Shown here: piece after piece, positions 9,175 through 17,847 of the stretch
Position numbering within the stretch: position 1 is the stretch's first letter
Layout: each line of letters opens with the position of its first letter
NCBI GenBank assembly: GCA_031410595.1
Contig: JANNZM010000072.1
Coordinates: 58,890-122,889 of the forward strand
Length of the DNA: 64,000 nt
Source of the DNA: JANMCE01 sp031410595
Lineage (GTDB): Bacteria; Actinomycetota; Acidimicrobiia; Acidimicrobiales; Ilumatobacteraceae
Reading direction: 5' to 3'
Translations under genes and position numbers: made by a program
Notes under the pieces: generated by a model
What the model was told of the DNA's origin: nothing
Databases searched by the model: none
What the model saw: the letters and a program-made list of their open reading frames with translations, nothing else

Positions 9175-9200
9175 GGGCCGACCTCGGACGAGGTCGGCCC
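9175..9200. terminator. Intrinsic terminator hairpin at the end of the atp operon
   Basis: A perfect 11-base stem (GGGCCGACCTC / GAGGTCGGCCC) with a 4-base loop lies between the EamA stop and the atpC stop. On the minus strand it is followed by the T-rich run TTGTCGTTTTCGTT, so it should terminate the atp transcript; it may also act on the plus strand. Confidence 0.75.
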
Positions 9201-9214
9201 GTGATACAGATTGG

Positions 9215-9508
9215 CTAGTGCTTGGCGGTGGCCGCAGTGCCGTCGGTGAGTTCGGCGCCGTCGCTCAGGATGGACACTTTGCCCTTGCTTACTTCGACGA
9301 AGCCGCCGTGGACGTTGAGGTGTTGCACGGTGCCGTCGGCCAGGTGGATCTTGGTGTGGCAGTCGTCCAGCGCAGCGAGGAACGGGGCGTGACCGGCCAT
9401 GAACGCGATATCGCCGCCACCAAGGGTGCGGGTGATGACCATGGTGGCTTCGCCGGAGAACAACAACTTCTCCGGAGAAACCACTTCAACCTTCATCGTG
9501 TTCGCCAT
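9215..9508 (-). CDS. atpC: F1 ATP synthase subunit epsilon, short form
   Basis: 97 residues, last gene of the atp operon. The beta-sandwich domain is complete: MKVEVVSPEKLLFSGEA, GDIAFMAGHAPFLAAL, and HGGFVEVSKGKVSIL. The protein stops about ten residues after the sandwich. Typical epsilon subunits are 120-140 residues and carry a C-terminal helical hairpin that can insert into the F1 core and inhibit ATP hydrolysis. That hairpin is absent here. Epsilon joins gamma to the c-ring in the central stalk. It lies 17 bases after atpD. Confidence 0.92.
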   Translation of the reverse strand: MANTMKVEVVSPEKLLFSGEATMVITRTLGGGDIAFMAGHAPFLAALDDCHTKIHLADGTVQHLNVHGGFVEVSKGKVSILSDGAELTDGTAATAKH

Positions 9509-9525
9509 GAGCGGACCGGACCGAC

Positions 9526-10959
9526 TTAGACGCTGGCCTGGAGGGCCTTGGCCTTGGCCAACACCTGCTCCACGCCACCGACGTTTAAGAACGCCTGCTC
9601 GGGCACGTCATCGAGATCGCCACGGAGGATCGCTTCGAACGACTCGACCGTTTCCTGCACGGGCACCGTCTCACCAGAGACACCGGTGAACACTTCGGCG
9701 ACGTAGAACGGCTGCGACAAGAACCGCTGGATCTTGCGGGCCCGGTTGACCGTCTGGCGGTCTTCTTCTGCCAATTCGTCCAGGCCGAGGATAGCGATGA
9801 TGTCCTGCAGCTCCTTGTAACGCTGCAGGTTCCGCTGCACTGCGTTCGCCACGTCATAGTGACGCTGACCAACAACCTCCGGCGCAAGGATGGTCGAGGT
9901 TGAAGCCAGCGGATCAACAGCCGGGTAGATACCGAGCGCAGCAACCTGGCGGCTCAACTCGGTGGTGGCGTCGAGGTGCGTGAACGTGGTGAACGGAGCC
10001 GGGTCGGTGTAGTCGTCGGCGGGCACATACACGGCCTGTAGCGAGGTGATGGAGCGGCCTCGGGTGGAGGTGATGCGCTCCTGCAGCTGACCCATTTCAT
10101 CCGCGAGCGTGGGCTGGTAACCCACGGCGGACGGCATACGGCCGAGCAGGGTGGAAACCTCGGAACCGGCCTGCACGAAGCGGAAGATGTTGTCGACGAA
10201 CAGCAGCACGTCCTGGCCGGCGACGTCGCGGAAGTACTCGGCCATGGTGAGGGCCGACAGCGCTACACGGAGGCGCACGCCCGGTGGCTCGTCCATCTGA
10301 CCGAACACGAGGGCGGCCTTCTCGTACACGCCCGATTCCATCATTTCGAGACGGAGGTCGGTGCCTTCACGGGTGCGCTCACCCACACCGGCGAACACCG
10401 ACACACCGCCGTGGTTCTGAGCCACACGACGGATCATCTCGGTGATGAGCACGGTCTTGCCGACGCCGGCGCCACCGAACAGGCCGATCTTGCCACCTTG
10501 CAGGTACGGGGTGAGGAGGTCGATGACCTTGATACCGGTCTCGAACATCTTGGCGTTCGACTCAAGTGTGTCGAAGGCCGGGGCCGGACGGTGGATGTCC
10601 CAACGCTCGAGGTCATCGGCGTAACCAGCCGGCGCGTTGAGGGCGTCGCCCCAGGCGTTCCACACGTGACCGAGCACCTTGGCGCCAACGGGCACGGAAA
10701 TGCCGCGGCCAGTGTTGCGGATAGGGGTGCCCCGCTTGAGACCGTCGGTGGGCTTGAGGCAGACCGCGCGCACGCGGCTGTCACCGAGGTGCTGCGCCAC
10801 TTCGGCGAGCATGGTGTTGTCCTTGCCCTCAACCGTGATGGTCATCTCGAGCGCGGTGTTGATCTCCGGCAGCGAGCCGCGGGGGAACTCGCAGTCGATA
10901 ACGGGGCCGGCGATGGCAACAACCCGGCCATCCTTCAGAGCGTTCTCAGTCATTGTCAT
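9526..10959 (-). CDS. atpD: F1 ATP synthase subunit beta
   Basis: 477 residues, full length. It is the catalytic subunit of F1, forming ATP from ADP and phosphate. The P-loop is GGAGVGKTVLI. The catalytic Glu lies in GERTREGTDL, and the DELSEED-like segment is GLDELAEEDR. The signature PAVDPLASTS is present. The start is taken at the first of two close ATGs (MTMTENALKDG). It sits 18 bases after atpG and 17 before atpC. Confidence 0.97.
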   Translation of the reverse strand: MTMTENALKDGRVVAIAGPVIDCEFPRGSLPEINTALEMTITVEGKDNTMLAEVAQHLGDSRVRAVCLKPTDGLKRGTPIRNTGRGISVPVGAKVLGHVWNAWGDALNAPAGYADDLERWDIHRPAPAFDTLESNAKMFETGIKVIDLLTPYLQGGKIGLFGGAGVGKTVLITEMIRRVAQNHGGVSVFAGVGERTREGTDLRLEMMESGVYEKAALVFGQMDEPPGVRLRVALSALTMAEYFRDVAGQDVLLFVDNIFRFVQAGSEVSTLLGRMPSAVGYQPTLADEMGQLQERITSTRGRSITSLQAVYVPADDYTDPAPFTTFTHLDATTELSRQVAALGIYPAVDPLASTSTILAPEVVGQRHYDVANAVQRNLQRYKELQDIIAILGLDELAEEDRQTVNRARKIQRFLSQPFYVAEVFTGVSGETVPVQETVESFEAILRGDLDDVPEQAFLNVGGVEQVLAKAKALQASV

Positions 10960-10977
10960 TGCAACTATCTCCAGCTA

Positions 10978-11931
10978 TCAGGCTTCGACGGATTCGAGGA
11001 TGCGGTCGTGGACGGCGTTCGCGTCCTTGTTCTTGTCACCGCTGAGGGCTTCGGCACCGCTGACGATCTCCATGATCTCGGTGGTGATGCTGTCCTGGCG
11101 GGCCCGGTTCATAACCCGGGTGAGGTTCTTGGCGATTTCATCGGCGTTGTCGGTAGCAGCCTTCATGGCCCGCTGGCGAGCCGCGTGCTCGGACGCTGCT
11201 GCGTTCAGCAACGCGGCGTACACACGGGCCTCGATGTAGCGGGGCACCAGCGTGTCGAGGATGGTCTCCGGTGACGGTTCAAACTCGTAGCTGGCAGCCG
11301 CACCTTCGGCGGCTTTGCCGTCGCCGCCTACGGTCAACTCACGATCGAGGGGAACGAGGGGACGCAGCACGACTTCCTGGAAGCCAGCCGACACAAAGCG
11401 CGTGTAGACGAGCTGCACCGAGTCGACCTCGCCGGAGTCGAACAGTTCAACGACCTTCTGGCCAAGCGCTTTGGCTTGGTCGTAGGTGGGATTCTCGCTG
11501 AAGCCACCGACGGAGTGGGCCATCTTGTAGCCACGGAAGCGGAAATACCCTTCGCCCTTCTTGCCCACGGTGACAATGGTGTAGTCACGACCGGCCTTCA
11601 CGTCGGCCTTGATCTCACCCTCAACCGAGCGCAACACGCCCGAGTTGTAGCCGCCGCAAAGACCACGATCGGCCACGACTGCAACGTAACAAACCTTCTT
11701 CACGTCGGGGCGGCCAACCAGCAAGGGGCTGGAGGATTCAGACCCGCCAGCCGCAGCCAAGTCCTTCACGACCTGGGTGATCTGCTCGGAATACGGGACG
11801 GCGGCATGCACTCGCTGCTGGGCCTTGACGATGCGCGACGCCGCAATGAGTTCCATGGCGCGCGTGATCTTCTTGGTGGCCTGAATGCTTCGGATGCGAG
11901 AGCGCAGGGCTCGTTCTTGACCGCCAGCCAT
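10978..11931 (-). CDS. atpG: F1 ATP synthase subunit gamma
   Basis: 317 residues. Gamma is the rotor shaft: the N-terminal helix (LRSRIRSIQATKKITRAMEL) and C-terminal helix (ENLTRVMNRARQ-like, with SITTEIMEIVSGAEAL) form the coiled coil, with a Rossmann-like middle domain. A DRGLCGGYNSGVL motif marks the family. It is about 25 residues longer than the E. coli protein, mainly from an insert near residues 205-235 and a longer C-terminal tail. Two bases separate it from atpA. Confidence 0.95.
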   Translation of the reverse strand: MAGGQERALRSRIRSIQATKKITRAMELIAASRIVKAQQRVHAAVPYSEQITQVVKDLAAAGGSESSSPLLVGRPDVKKVCYVAVVADRGLCGGYNSGVLRSVEGEIKADVKAGRDYTIVTVGKKGEGYFRFRGYKMAHSVGGFSENPTYDQAKALGQKVVELFDSGEVDSVQLVYTRFVSAGFQEVVLRPLVPLDRELTVGGDGKAAEGAAASYEFEPSPETILDTLVPRYIEARVYAALLNAAASEHAARQRAMKAATDNADEIAKNLTRVMNRARQDSITTEIMEIVSGAEALSGDKNKDANAVHDRILESVEA

Positions 11932-11933
11932 GG

Positions 11934-13538
<1,605 letters not shown>

Positions 13539-13553
13539 GTTGAAACCGATCTC

Positions 13554-14081
13554 CTAGAGCTTGGCTTTGAGCTGGTCGAGGCGGGTACGCACGCTGCCGT
13601 CGATGATCTGGTCATCAATTTGGGCAACGAGTCCGCCGAGAACGCTCGGGTCGATGATGACCTTCACCTCAACGGACTTGCCGGTGGCGTTCGCCAGGGC
13701 AGCCGCAAGGCGGGTCTTTTGATCGTCGGTGAGCTCTATGGCCGAACGAACTTCGGCAATGGCTTTCGACTTGGAGTTGGCCGCGCGTTCCACCAGCTTG
13801 TTGATGATGGCCGGCAGGTCCTTGCCGCGGCCGGAGCCGACGACAAAGCTGATGAGCTGGGTGGTGGTGGCCGAGGCCTTACCGCCGAGCAGATCTTCAA
13901 CAACGGCCTGGCGCTTGGCGGCAGGAACCATGTCGTCGGTGAGCGTGTTCTTCAGCGCGTCGGAACCTTCAATGGTCCGACCGAATCGGAACAACTCGTC
14001 CTCGACCGAATCGATGTTGCCCTCGGCCTGGGCCACGTTGAACAACGCCGTGGCGTACGCCTCGATGCGATCCTCAGACAT
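13554..14081 (-). CDS. atpH: F1 ATP synthase subunit delta
   Basis: 175 residues from the ATG at 14081 (SEDRIEAYATALFNVAQAEG), the expected length for delta. The frame is open 23 codons further upstream, but that stretch (RSESERPKRERSG) is Arg/Ser-rich and reads through a low-complexity spacer, so it is rejected. The C-terminal signature VKVIIDPSVLGGLVAQIDDQ identifies the subunit. Delta caps the alpha3beta3 hexamer and binds the b-type peripheral stalk. The 96-base spacer before it is the widest gap inside the structural part of the operon. Confidence 0.93.
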   Translation of the reverse strand: MSEDRIEAYATALFNVAQAEGNIDSVEDELFRFGRTIEGSDALKNTLTDDMVPAAKRQAVVEDLLGGKASATTTQLISFVVGSGRGKDLPAIINKLVERAANSKSKAIAEVRSAIELTDDQKTRLAAALANATGKSVEVKVIIDPSVLGGLVAQIDDQIIDGSVRTRLDQLKAKL

Positions 14082-14177
14082 GACATGCCTCGCTTCCTGC
14101 GCTCCACTTCGTTCCCGCTTCGGTCGCTCGGACTCGCTTCGCTCGAACAATGCGGCAGGTCTGCATCAACTGGGGGC

Positions 14178-14741
14178 TCATCGGCCTGCTCCCACTTTCG
14201 CGATGAAGTCTTCGATGAGGCTGACCTGCGTGGCGTGGTCGAGGCTGCCCGTCACCACGTGCTCGGTCGCGGCCGACGCGAGCGCGGCGACCCGACCCTG
14301 TAGTTCGGCGGTGAGACGGCCCTGGCCGGCTTCGATGTCCGCAACCGCCTTCGCTTCGGTGTCGGCCAGTTCTCGCTCAACCCGGGCACGGCCGTCTTCC
14401 AGCACGCGTGCCGCAGTCTGGTCCGCTTCGGCGAGCATGCGGGCCCGTTCGGCCCCGATGTCGCCCTTGTCCGCTCGAATGGTTTCGGCCAGATTGATGG
14501 AGTTCTGCTTGTTGTTGGCGGCCTGCAGCAGTTCCTTGCCGATGCGCTCGGTGCGGACCTGCAAGCTCTTCTTCCACCCCCGGATACCGGGAATGTCGCC
14601 TGGCGCCACTCTGAACAGCGCACCGATCACCAGGATCGAGGCCAGACCACCGAAGATGATCTCGAAATTCTCGGGCCGCCATGACGAGTGCGTGGTGATG
14701 CGGCCAACCTCGTCGGCGGCAAGAAGCACAGATGCGAGCAT
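14178..14741 (-). CDS. atpF: F0 ATP synthase b-type subunit (second copy)
   Basis: 187 residues. There is one N-terminal membrane segment near residues 25-45 (IIFGGLASILVIGALF), then a long Ala/Glu/Arg-rich helix typical of the peripheral stalk (RIGKELLQAANNKQNSINLAE onwards), and a delta-binding end (LIEDFIAKVGAGR). It begins directly after the stop of the other b-type gene, with no intergenic base, and precedes atpH. Two non-identical b subunits imply a heterodimeric stalk (b/b') rather than the b2 homodimer of E. coli. Confidence 0.88.
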   Translation of the reverse strand: MLASVLLAADEVGRITTHSSWRPENFEIIFGGLASILVIGALFRVAPGDIPGIRGWKKSLQVRTERIGKELLQAANNKQNSINLAETIRADKGDIGAERARMLAEADQTAARVLEDGRARVERELADTEAKAVADIEAGQGRLTAELQGRVAALASAATEHVVTGSLDHATQVSLIEDFIAKVGAGR

Positions 14742-15350
14742 CTACTTCACCGATCCCATGAGCGACGACACCGCGGCGAGAACGACCGAGGGGTCAGGTG
14801 TCCTACCCAAGACCATCGTGGCAGCCTGACTGGTGACGTCGGATACCGCCGAGGCAACCTGATCGGCAGCACCGGCCTTGGCCGCATCGGACGCAGCGGA
14901 CGCCTCAGCTCGGCGTTCGGCGATGCGTGCGGTCACGACGGTCATCTTCTCGGCCCGTTCGGCCTCAACCGTCTGACGGGCAGCCTCAACCCGAGCGGCA
15001 GCTTCTTCGCGAACTTCGGCCAGATCGGCTTGGTAGTCGGCGACGTCCTTGCGGGCGGCGTCGCGAATGCTGTCGGCTTCGGCGAGAGTGGTCTGGACGT
15101 GCTCGATCCGCGCGGTCATGGCCCCGTGCACCTTCGGGTAGAAGGCGTAACGCAGCAAGAAGAAGAGCACCAGGAACGCGCCCAAGCCGACGAACAGTTC
15201 CTTGGGGTCGACGCCAAGCGCACTCGGCTCCTTCGGTCCGGTCGCAACAGTCTCGGCCACGGTCGTAGTGGTATCAGTCTGAGCGGGATGACCACTGAGG
15301 CGTAGAGATACCAGACTGCCGTGCGAAAGAACTGCGTGAGTGCTACTCAT
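14742..15350 (-). CDS. F0 ATP synthase b'-type subunit (first copy)
   Basis: 202 residues. A membrane helix lies near residues 50-72 (ELFVGLGAFLVLFFLLRYAF), then YPKVHGAMTARIEHVQTTLAE begins the long stalk helix. The canonical position of the gene after atpE and its KVH..M..R segment fit an AtpF/b-type subunit. A GTG lies one codon upstream, but the ribosome site AAGGAGG stands 5 bases before this ATG and only 2 before the GTG, so the ATG is preferred. The N-terminal 45 residues are a Ser/Thr-rich extension before the membrane helix, longer than usual. Confidence 0.88.
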   Translation of the reverse strand: MSSTHAVLSHGSLVSLRLSGHPAQTDTTTTVAETVATGPKEPSALGVDPKELFVGLGAFLVLFFLLRYAFYPKVHGAMTARIEHVQTTLAEADSIRDAARKDVADYQADLAEVREEAAARVEAARQTVEAERAEKMTVVTARIAERRAEASAASDAAKAGAADQVASAVSDVTSQAATMVLGRTPDPSVVLAAVSSLMGSVK

Positions 15351-15355
15351 CACTG

Positions 15356-15362
15356 CCTCCTT
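15356..15362 (-). promoter_or_regulatory. Ribosome-binding site deciding the b' start
   Basis: AAGGAGG on the minus strand, 5 bases before the ATG of the first b-type subunit. The adjacent GTG would sit only 2 bases away, so this site selects the ATG. Confidence 0.7.
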
Positions 15363-15394
15363 GGGCTACTCGTAGGGTTCGTTCTCACGAGCGG

Positions 15395-15637
15395 TTAGGC
15401 CCCTTTGACGAGGAACACCACAACGAAGCCAATGAGGGCAAGGGCTTCGGTGAAGGCGATACCAAGGAACATCGTGGTACGAGCCATGCCGGCCGCCTCT
15501 GGCTGACGGGCCATGGCCTCGATGGCCTTACCCACGATGATGCCGATACCGATGCCGGGGCCGATGGCGGCGAGGCCATAGGCGAAACCGGCAACGTCGC
15601 CGGTGAGTCCGGCGGCAAGGATTGAAACTGATTCCAT
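15395..15637 (-). CDS. atpE: F0 ATP synthase subunit c
   Basis: 80 residues, two membrane helices joined by the polar loop EAMARQPEAAG. The ion-binding carboxylate is the Glu in AFTEALALIG on helix 2. Helix 1 carries the glycine-rich packing motif AAIGPGIGIGI. The residue after the Glu is Ala and helix 1 lacks the Gln of sodium-binding rings, so this looks like a proton-type c subunit (inference). It is flanked by atpB and the first b-type gene. Confidence 0.95.
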   Translation of the reverse strand: MESVSILAAGLTGDVAGFAYGLAAIGPGIGIGIIVGKAIEAMARQPEAAGMARTTMFLGIAFTEALALIGFVVVFLVKGA

Positions 15638-15717
15638 TTGGTGCGTCTCCTAGGTTGGAGGGACTGCTCGGTGATTTCCGAGATCTCTGTGTGGACGAGA
15701 AAAAGCCGGGGTGAAAC

Positions 15718-16482
15718 TCAGTGCTCCGGGTGCGCCGAACTGCCGATGTACACGGCGGTCAGCATGGAGAAGATGTAGGCCTGCAGGAACGCCACCAGCA
15801 CTTCGAAGGCGGTAACGAACACCAGCATCAGGAAGGGAAGGAACGACAGCGCCTTCAACCAGGGCACGCTGTGGAGCATGGTGTCGATCATGAGGGCGAA
15901 GGTGAACAGCAAGATGTGTCCGGCCATCATGTTGGCCAGGAGACGGACGGCGAGCGAGAAGGGGCGGAGCACCACCGTGGAGACGATCTCGATCAGACCG
16001 ACCAACGGCTTCATGCCGGTCGGAATGCCGGGAGGCCACAAGAGGCTGGTGAAGTATTTGATGCCCTGATGTTTGATACCGACGACGATGAAGGTGATCC
16101 AGACGATGACTGCCAGGAAAAGCGGGGCCGCCAGTCGAGCGTTCGCCGGCATCTGGAAGGTGGGGATGATGCCGGTGATGTTGGTGAGAAACACGAACAT
16201 GAACAACGACAAGAGGAACGGTGTCCAGGGCAGGCCATCATGACCCATGGTCTGCTCGATGACGTTCCTTTGGATGAACTCCACGATTTGCTCGGCGAGA
16301 TTCTTCAGACCGGTGGGCGCTACCAACGGGTCACCCTTGCTGGCAAGACCGAAGATCACTAAGGGGATCAGTGCGGCCAGCACGCTGATGACGCCGATCT
16401 TGTTGAAGCCGGGGAAGATGTCTTTCCACCGAAGGATGTGGCTTAGCGGAGGGAAGACAAGGGCTCGCGCGAAAATGATCAC
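15718..16482 (-). CDS. atpB: F0 ATP synthase subunit a
   Basis: 254 residues from a GTG at 16482. The frame is open 46 codons further upstream, but that part has no subunit-a character. The GTG is preceded by GAGG (16491-16494, 8-base spacing) and overlaps the atpI stop as GTGA, both supporting it. Subunit a forms the proton half-channels against the c-ring. The essential Arg lies in LAVRLLANMMAGH, and the last helices (FLMLVFVTAFEVLVAFLQAY) carry the conserved Glu and Gln. Confidence 0.93.
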   Translation of the reverse strand: MIIFARALVFPPLSHILRWKDIFPGFNKIGVISVLAALIPLVIFGLASKGDPLVAPTGLKNLAEQIVEFIQRNVIEQTMGHDGLPWTPFLLSLFMFVFLTNITGIIPTFQMPANARLAAPLFLAVIVWITFIVVGIKHQGIKYFTSLLWPPGIPTGMKPLVGLIEIVSTVVLRPFSLAVRLLANMMAGHILLFTFALMIDTMLHSVPWLKALSFLPFLMLVFVTAFEVLVAFLQAYIFSMLTAVYIGSSAHPEH

Positions 16483-16916
16483 AGATTTTTCCTCGTAGAA
16501 CGGGGTCCAGGGGCCAGCCCAGGAAATGCCAATGAAGCAGAAATGAAGCGGGTTTCCCAGAACAGGAGCCCTAAGTGGGTGACGACAATGGTGAGTCCGA
16601 ACGCCATTCGGTGCATCCAAGCCATGTCACGCACGAGCCAGAACGCCAAGAAGATAAGCCCTAACCGCAGCAAATAGCCAAACAGAGCCGCACCCATCAT
16701 CAAAGTGACCGAAATCTTGGCGCTCTGGGTCATGATCAGCGCCGAAAGCAAGAAGTTGGCGACGACGACGGCCAGGCCCGCCGCGCACGAGACCGCTCCG
16801 TGACGCCCCCAGAGCACTGCGCAGATCGCAAGCAACACGGGGGCGGCAAAGAGTGCCCGCCTGGCGATGTCACGGGCAATCTGCTGCTCGGGGACCACCG
16901 TAGTGACAAGTGTCAC
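16479..16916 (-). CDS. atpI: ATP synthase-associated protein AtpI (ATP-synt_I family)
   Basis: 145 residues from a GTG at 16916 that overlaps the preceding stop as GTGA. There are four hydrophobic segments (ALFAAPVLLAICAVLW, AAGLAVVVANFLLSALI, GYLLRLGLIFLAFWLV, LTIVVTHLGLLFWE). Position directly before atpB and the four-helix pattern fit AtpI, which assists c-ring assembly or Mg2+ supply in some bacteria and is dispensable in others. A longer frame upstream overlaps the previous gene and is rejected. Confidence 0.8.
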   Translation of the reverse strand: MTLVTTVVPEQQIARDIARRALFAAPVLLAICAVLWGRHGAVSCAAGLAVVVANFLLSALIMTQSAKISVTLMMGAALFGYLLRLGLIFLAFWLVRDMAWMHRMAFGLTIVVTHLGLLFWETRFISASLAFPGLAPGPRSTRKNL

Positions 16917-17227
16917 GGTTGCGCGGATTCCGGGTTGTCGATACGGCCGCGACCGGGCAGGTCTGCTTCGAGCTTGGTCATGGAGGCTTCGTACGCGTAC
17001 CACGTGCGGGCGAAGTTCCCGACGAAGGCCAGTACACCCAGAACGATCAGCGCAATGGGGGCGCTGCCGAGCCAGCGGTCGATGAGCCAGCCGACGCCCC
17101 CGAACAGGGCAACGGAAGCAGCGAATTCCAAACCCCGCGATGTCGCGGTGGCAAAACCCGAATTGAGTTCACGCTTGCTGTGTTGGTCGTCCACGGGCCT
17201 TTGAGGGTGTTCGCAAGGCCGCCTCAT
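16913..17227 (-). CDS. AtpZ-like ATPase accessory protein (ATPase_gene1 family)
   Basis: 104 residues with two membrane helices (LEFAASVALFGGVGWLIDRW and a second near residues 58-72). The GWLIDRWLG segment is the hallmark of the small AtpI/AtpZ family encoded at the head of many atp operons. The ATG at 17227 has AAGGG upstream; a GTG at 17194 (MDDQHSKREL) is an alternative and would shorten the overlap with the upstream gene. Its stop overlaps atpI as GTGA. It probably aids F0 assembly. Confidence 0.75.
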   Translation of the reverse strand: MRRPCEHPQRPVDDQHSKRELNSGFATATSRGLEFAASVALFGGVGWLIDRWLGSAPIALIVLGVLAFVGNFARTWYAYEASMTKLEADLPGRGRIDNPESAQP

Positions 17228-17690
17228 GGGGCTGCCCTTGTGAAAGCGAGTCTAGAAAACTCACGCTAGCCCGCGCAAAATGAGCGTCAGTTTTTATCGA
17301 GAGGTACATCCACGCGGCGTCACACAACTCGTGACGGGGGCACTCGAGTTGCTCAACGGGTCCGTTGACAAGCGGGCTGCCGCGTAGGAACTCGTCGTGC
17401 CACTTCTTGTCACCGGTGGCCCGATACAGAGCGGCGTCGGCGACGAGCCGCTGACCCTCGATCTCTCGGGCGCTCGCGGGCCCGATGGGTTGTCGACCGG
17501 CCCACTCGGCCGCGCGTTGCGCAGCCGACAGGTACGACCCGGACCTGTGGCCCGCAGCAACGCCGCGCCAGACCGCCATCACCATTCCGGCCACTATCAG
17601 TAGGACTCCCGCCACCCGCAGACCTCGACCGTGGGACTTGGGTTCGGGCTCGCCTACCACCTGCGGTTGCGATGGAGAAACGACCGGCAC
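17169..17690 (-). CDS. Membrane-anchored protein of unknown function
   Basis: 173 residues, not recognised. One membrane helix lies near residues 26-44 (VAGVLLIVAGMVMAVW), and the rest should be extracytoplasmic. The middle (AAEWAGRQPIGP, RLVADAALYRATGDKKWHDE, DAAWMYLSIKTDAHFARA) has paired helices like an alpha/alpha-toroid or TPR segment. Four Cys-containing or charged turns suggest a folded domain, not a random frame. It overlaps the AtpZ-like gene by 59 bases (or 26 with its GTG start) and is the first minus-strand gene after the divergent region shared with the Ig-repeat gene. It may be the first gene of the atp transcript or an unrelated insert. Confidence 0.45.
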   Translation of the reverse strand: MPVVSPSQPQVVGEPEPKSHGRGLRVAGVLLIVAGMVMAVWRGVAAGHRSGSYLSAAQRAAEWAGRQPIGPASAREIEGQRLVADAALYRATGDKKWHDEFLRGSPLVNGPVEQLECPRHELCDAAWMYLSIKTDAHFARASVSFLDSLSQGQPHEAALRTPSKARGRPTQQA

Positions 17691-17847
17691 GGCCTGCCAT
17701 GCTGTCAGGGGTCAACGCTCTTGGGTGTTCGCCGGCGGAATCTTGAACAATGGCTGATACGGCCCATCAAGTTCATGAGCCGGAGTCACTAACATTGGGG
17801 TCCGACTGGCTGCTAACCGATAGCAGTGTTTTTCTCCAGGAGGGCAG

